The notes under the pieces were generated by a model. The model worked only from the letters and a program-made list of their open reading frames with translations. It did no database searches and was not told the DNA's origin. A stretch of DNA of 6,205 nucleotides from an uncultured Eubacteriales bacterium (GTDB lineage: Bacteria > Bacillota > Clostridia > Oscillospirales > Acutalibacteraceae): contig ONEU01000054.1 in the NCBI GenBank assembly GCA_900316925.1, forward strand, positions 1 to 6,205, written 5' to 3'. The position numbers and the translations under genes are program-made. Positions 5,761-6,205 of this stretch are shown in pieces. Position 1 is the first letter of the stretch. Each line of letters starts with the position of its first letter.

Positions 5761-5868
5761 TATTCCATCCTCCTTTTTCTTTGCACGTTGATCGGTCTGC
5801 AGCGCCGACGGCGAACCCCATTCCCGGAAGAAATAACGACATCATGCTGCAAGCCAATACTTGTTTTT

Positions 5869-5897
5869 ATTTTAAACCTTTTTGACGGTGATTGCAA
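5869..5897 (-). promoter_or_regulatory. promoter of the GNAT gene
   Basis: On the minus strand TTGCAA (5892-5897) and TAAAAT (5869-5874) are separated by 17 bases. The predicted start near 5862 gives a leader of about 100 nt, in which TGCAGC and GCTGCA (5798-5803 and 5846-5851) could close a larger fold. The -35 box lies inside the left arm of the inverted repeat at 5891-5910. Confidence 0.55.
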
Positions 5898-5910
5898 TAC
5901 AATTTGCAAT
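5891..5910. promoter_or_regulatory. 20-bp inverted repeat between divergent promoters
   Basis: ATTGCAA (5891-5897) and TTGCAAT (5904-5910) are perfect 7-bp inverted arms around six bases. One arm contains the GNAT -35 box, and the other ends six bases before the ptsH -35 box, so a bound regulator could affect both genes. The protein is unknown; this does not look like a catabolite-responsive element (cre). Confidence 0.5.
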
Positions 5911-5916
5911 TATTTC

Positions 5917-5944
5917 TTGATTTTCCGAACAAGGTGTGTATAAT
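5917..5944 (+). promoter_or_regulatory. ptsH promoter
   Basis: TTGATT (5917-5922) and a perfect TATAAT (5939-5944) are separated by 16 bases on the plus strand. Transcription would start near 5950-5952, leaving about 58 nt before the ptsH start codon. The promoter is divergent from that of the GNAT gene. Confidence 0.7.
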
Positions 5945-5949
5945 AGAAA

Positions 5950-6012
5950 ATGAGTGAATGTGACAAAAGCCGAAAGGCACGAAGAGAAAAAAAGGAAGGA
6001 AGAGAGAAATGA
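5950..6012 (+). other. possible 20-codon leader ORF overlapping the ptsH start
   Basis: An ATG at 5950-5952 opens a 20-codon frame rich in Lys, Arg and Glu; its TGA stop (6010-6012) overlaps the ptsH ATG in the arrangement ATGA. The ATG sits at the predicted transcript 5' end, so translation would have to be leaderless. The purine-rich leader alone would give this composition, so the ORF may be chance. Confidence 0.15.
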
Positions 6013-6205
6013 TCTCACAGAAATTACTGATCCGCAACGAGGTAGGACTTCACATGAGACCGGCAGCGATGTTTGCCGAAGAGATGATGAAATATGCGTG
6101 TGAAGTAACGATCTTATTTCAGGAGAAGCGGATCAATGCGAAGAGCATACTGAACATTATGACCGCCGGGATCCAATGCGGAGACGAATTTGTGTTAGAG
6201 TGTGA
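6009..6205 (+). CDS. ptsH: phosphocarrier protein HPr, 3' end cut by the window
   Basis: HPr relays phosphate from PEP-phosphorylated Enzyme I to the sugar-specific Enzyme II components of the phosphotransferase system, in the cytosol. The 65 complete codons seen give GLHMRPA with the phospho-accepting His at residue 15, and NAKSI with Ser at 46, the site for HPr kinase/phosphorylase in Firmicutes; both are at the canonical positions. That supports a role in carbon catabolite control as well as transport. Residue 16, just after His15, is Met where GLHARPA proteins have Ala. HPr is usually about 85-90 aa, so roughly 20-25 codons lie beyond 6205. The ATG at 6009-6011 follows a purine-rich GGAAGGA (5994-6000) with eight bases between. 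I saw no catabolite-responsive element in the leader. A PTS-like HPr paralogue is possible, since the neighbours (Enzyme I, etc.) are not visible. Confidence 0.92.
   Translation, partial: MISQKLLIRNEVGLHMRPAAMFAEEMMKYACEVTILFQEKRINAKSILNIMTAGIQCGDEFVLEC

Noticed and set aside
4915..5943. A 342-codon plus-strand open frame opposite the GNAT gene
   Set aside because: Antisense to a gene with GNAT motifs and proper start, promoter and terminator.

Overview
The window looks like chromosomal DNA from a low-to-mid-GC Gram-positive of the class Clostridia, perhaps an Oscillospirales/Ruminococcaceae-type gut bacterium. The grounds are strong AGGAGG-type Shine-Dalgarno sites, TTGACA/TATAAT promoters with extended -10 elements, an HPr with both His15 and Ser46 (the Firmicutes arrangement), and a DUF6514-type small protein. 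This assignment is inference; no rRNA or other phylogenetic marker is present.

Layout. Five genes lie on the minus strand, in transcription order from right to left: a GNAT acetyltransferase (4930-5760) closed by a clear intrinsic terminator; a cysteine-rich LuxR-type regulator with a TTG start (3835-4632); an 87-aa DUF6514-like protein (3467-3730); a degenerate receiver fused to a SARP/OmpR-type winged helix (2570-3391); and methionyl-tRNA synthetase metG (139-2109). Each has its own promoter-like sequence, so they look like separate transcription units rather than one tight operon, although read-through is possible where no terminator is visible. At the right edge, divergent from the GNAT gene, the phosphocarrier HPr gene (ptsH) starts on the plus strand and is cut by the window end.

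Non-coding regions. The 2110-2569 stretch holds the metG leader and promoter, plus two near-identical 119-bp structured repeats whose starts are exactly 200 bp apart. The 72-95 bp gaps around the DUF6514 gene hold two strong promoters, one of them overlapped by a perfect 8-bp-arm inverted repeat. The 297-bp gap 4633-4929 holds the LuxR promoter, a dense TGTTGA/TCAACA palindrome cluster and the GNAT terminator. The 248-bp divergent GNAT/ptsH gap holds two promoters and a 20-bp inverted repeat placed to affect both.

How it fits together. metG and ptsH are housekeeping genes (translation, sugar transport and carbon control). Between metG and the GNAT gene is a small island of regulators (LuxR, DUF6514, pseudo-receiver/SARP) with operator-like sites at their promoters. 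I see no CRISPR, phage, transposase or toxin-antitoxin genes. The best candidates for something undescribed are the regulator island and the repeat pair; neither can be called a new system from sequence alone.
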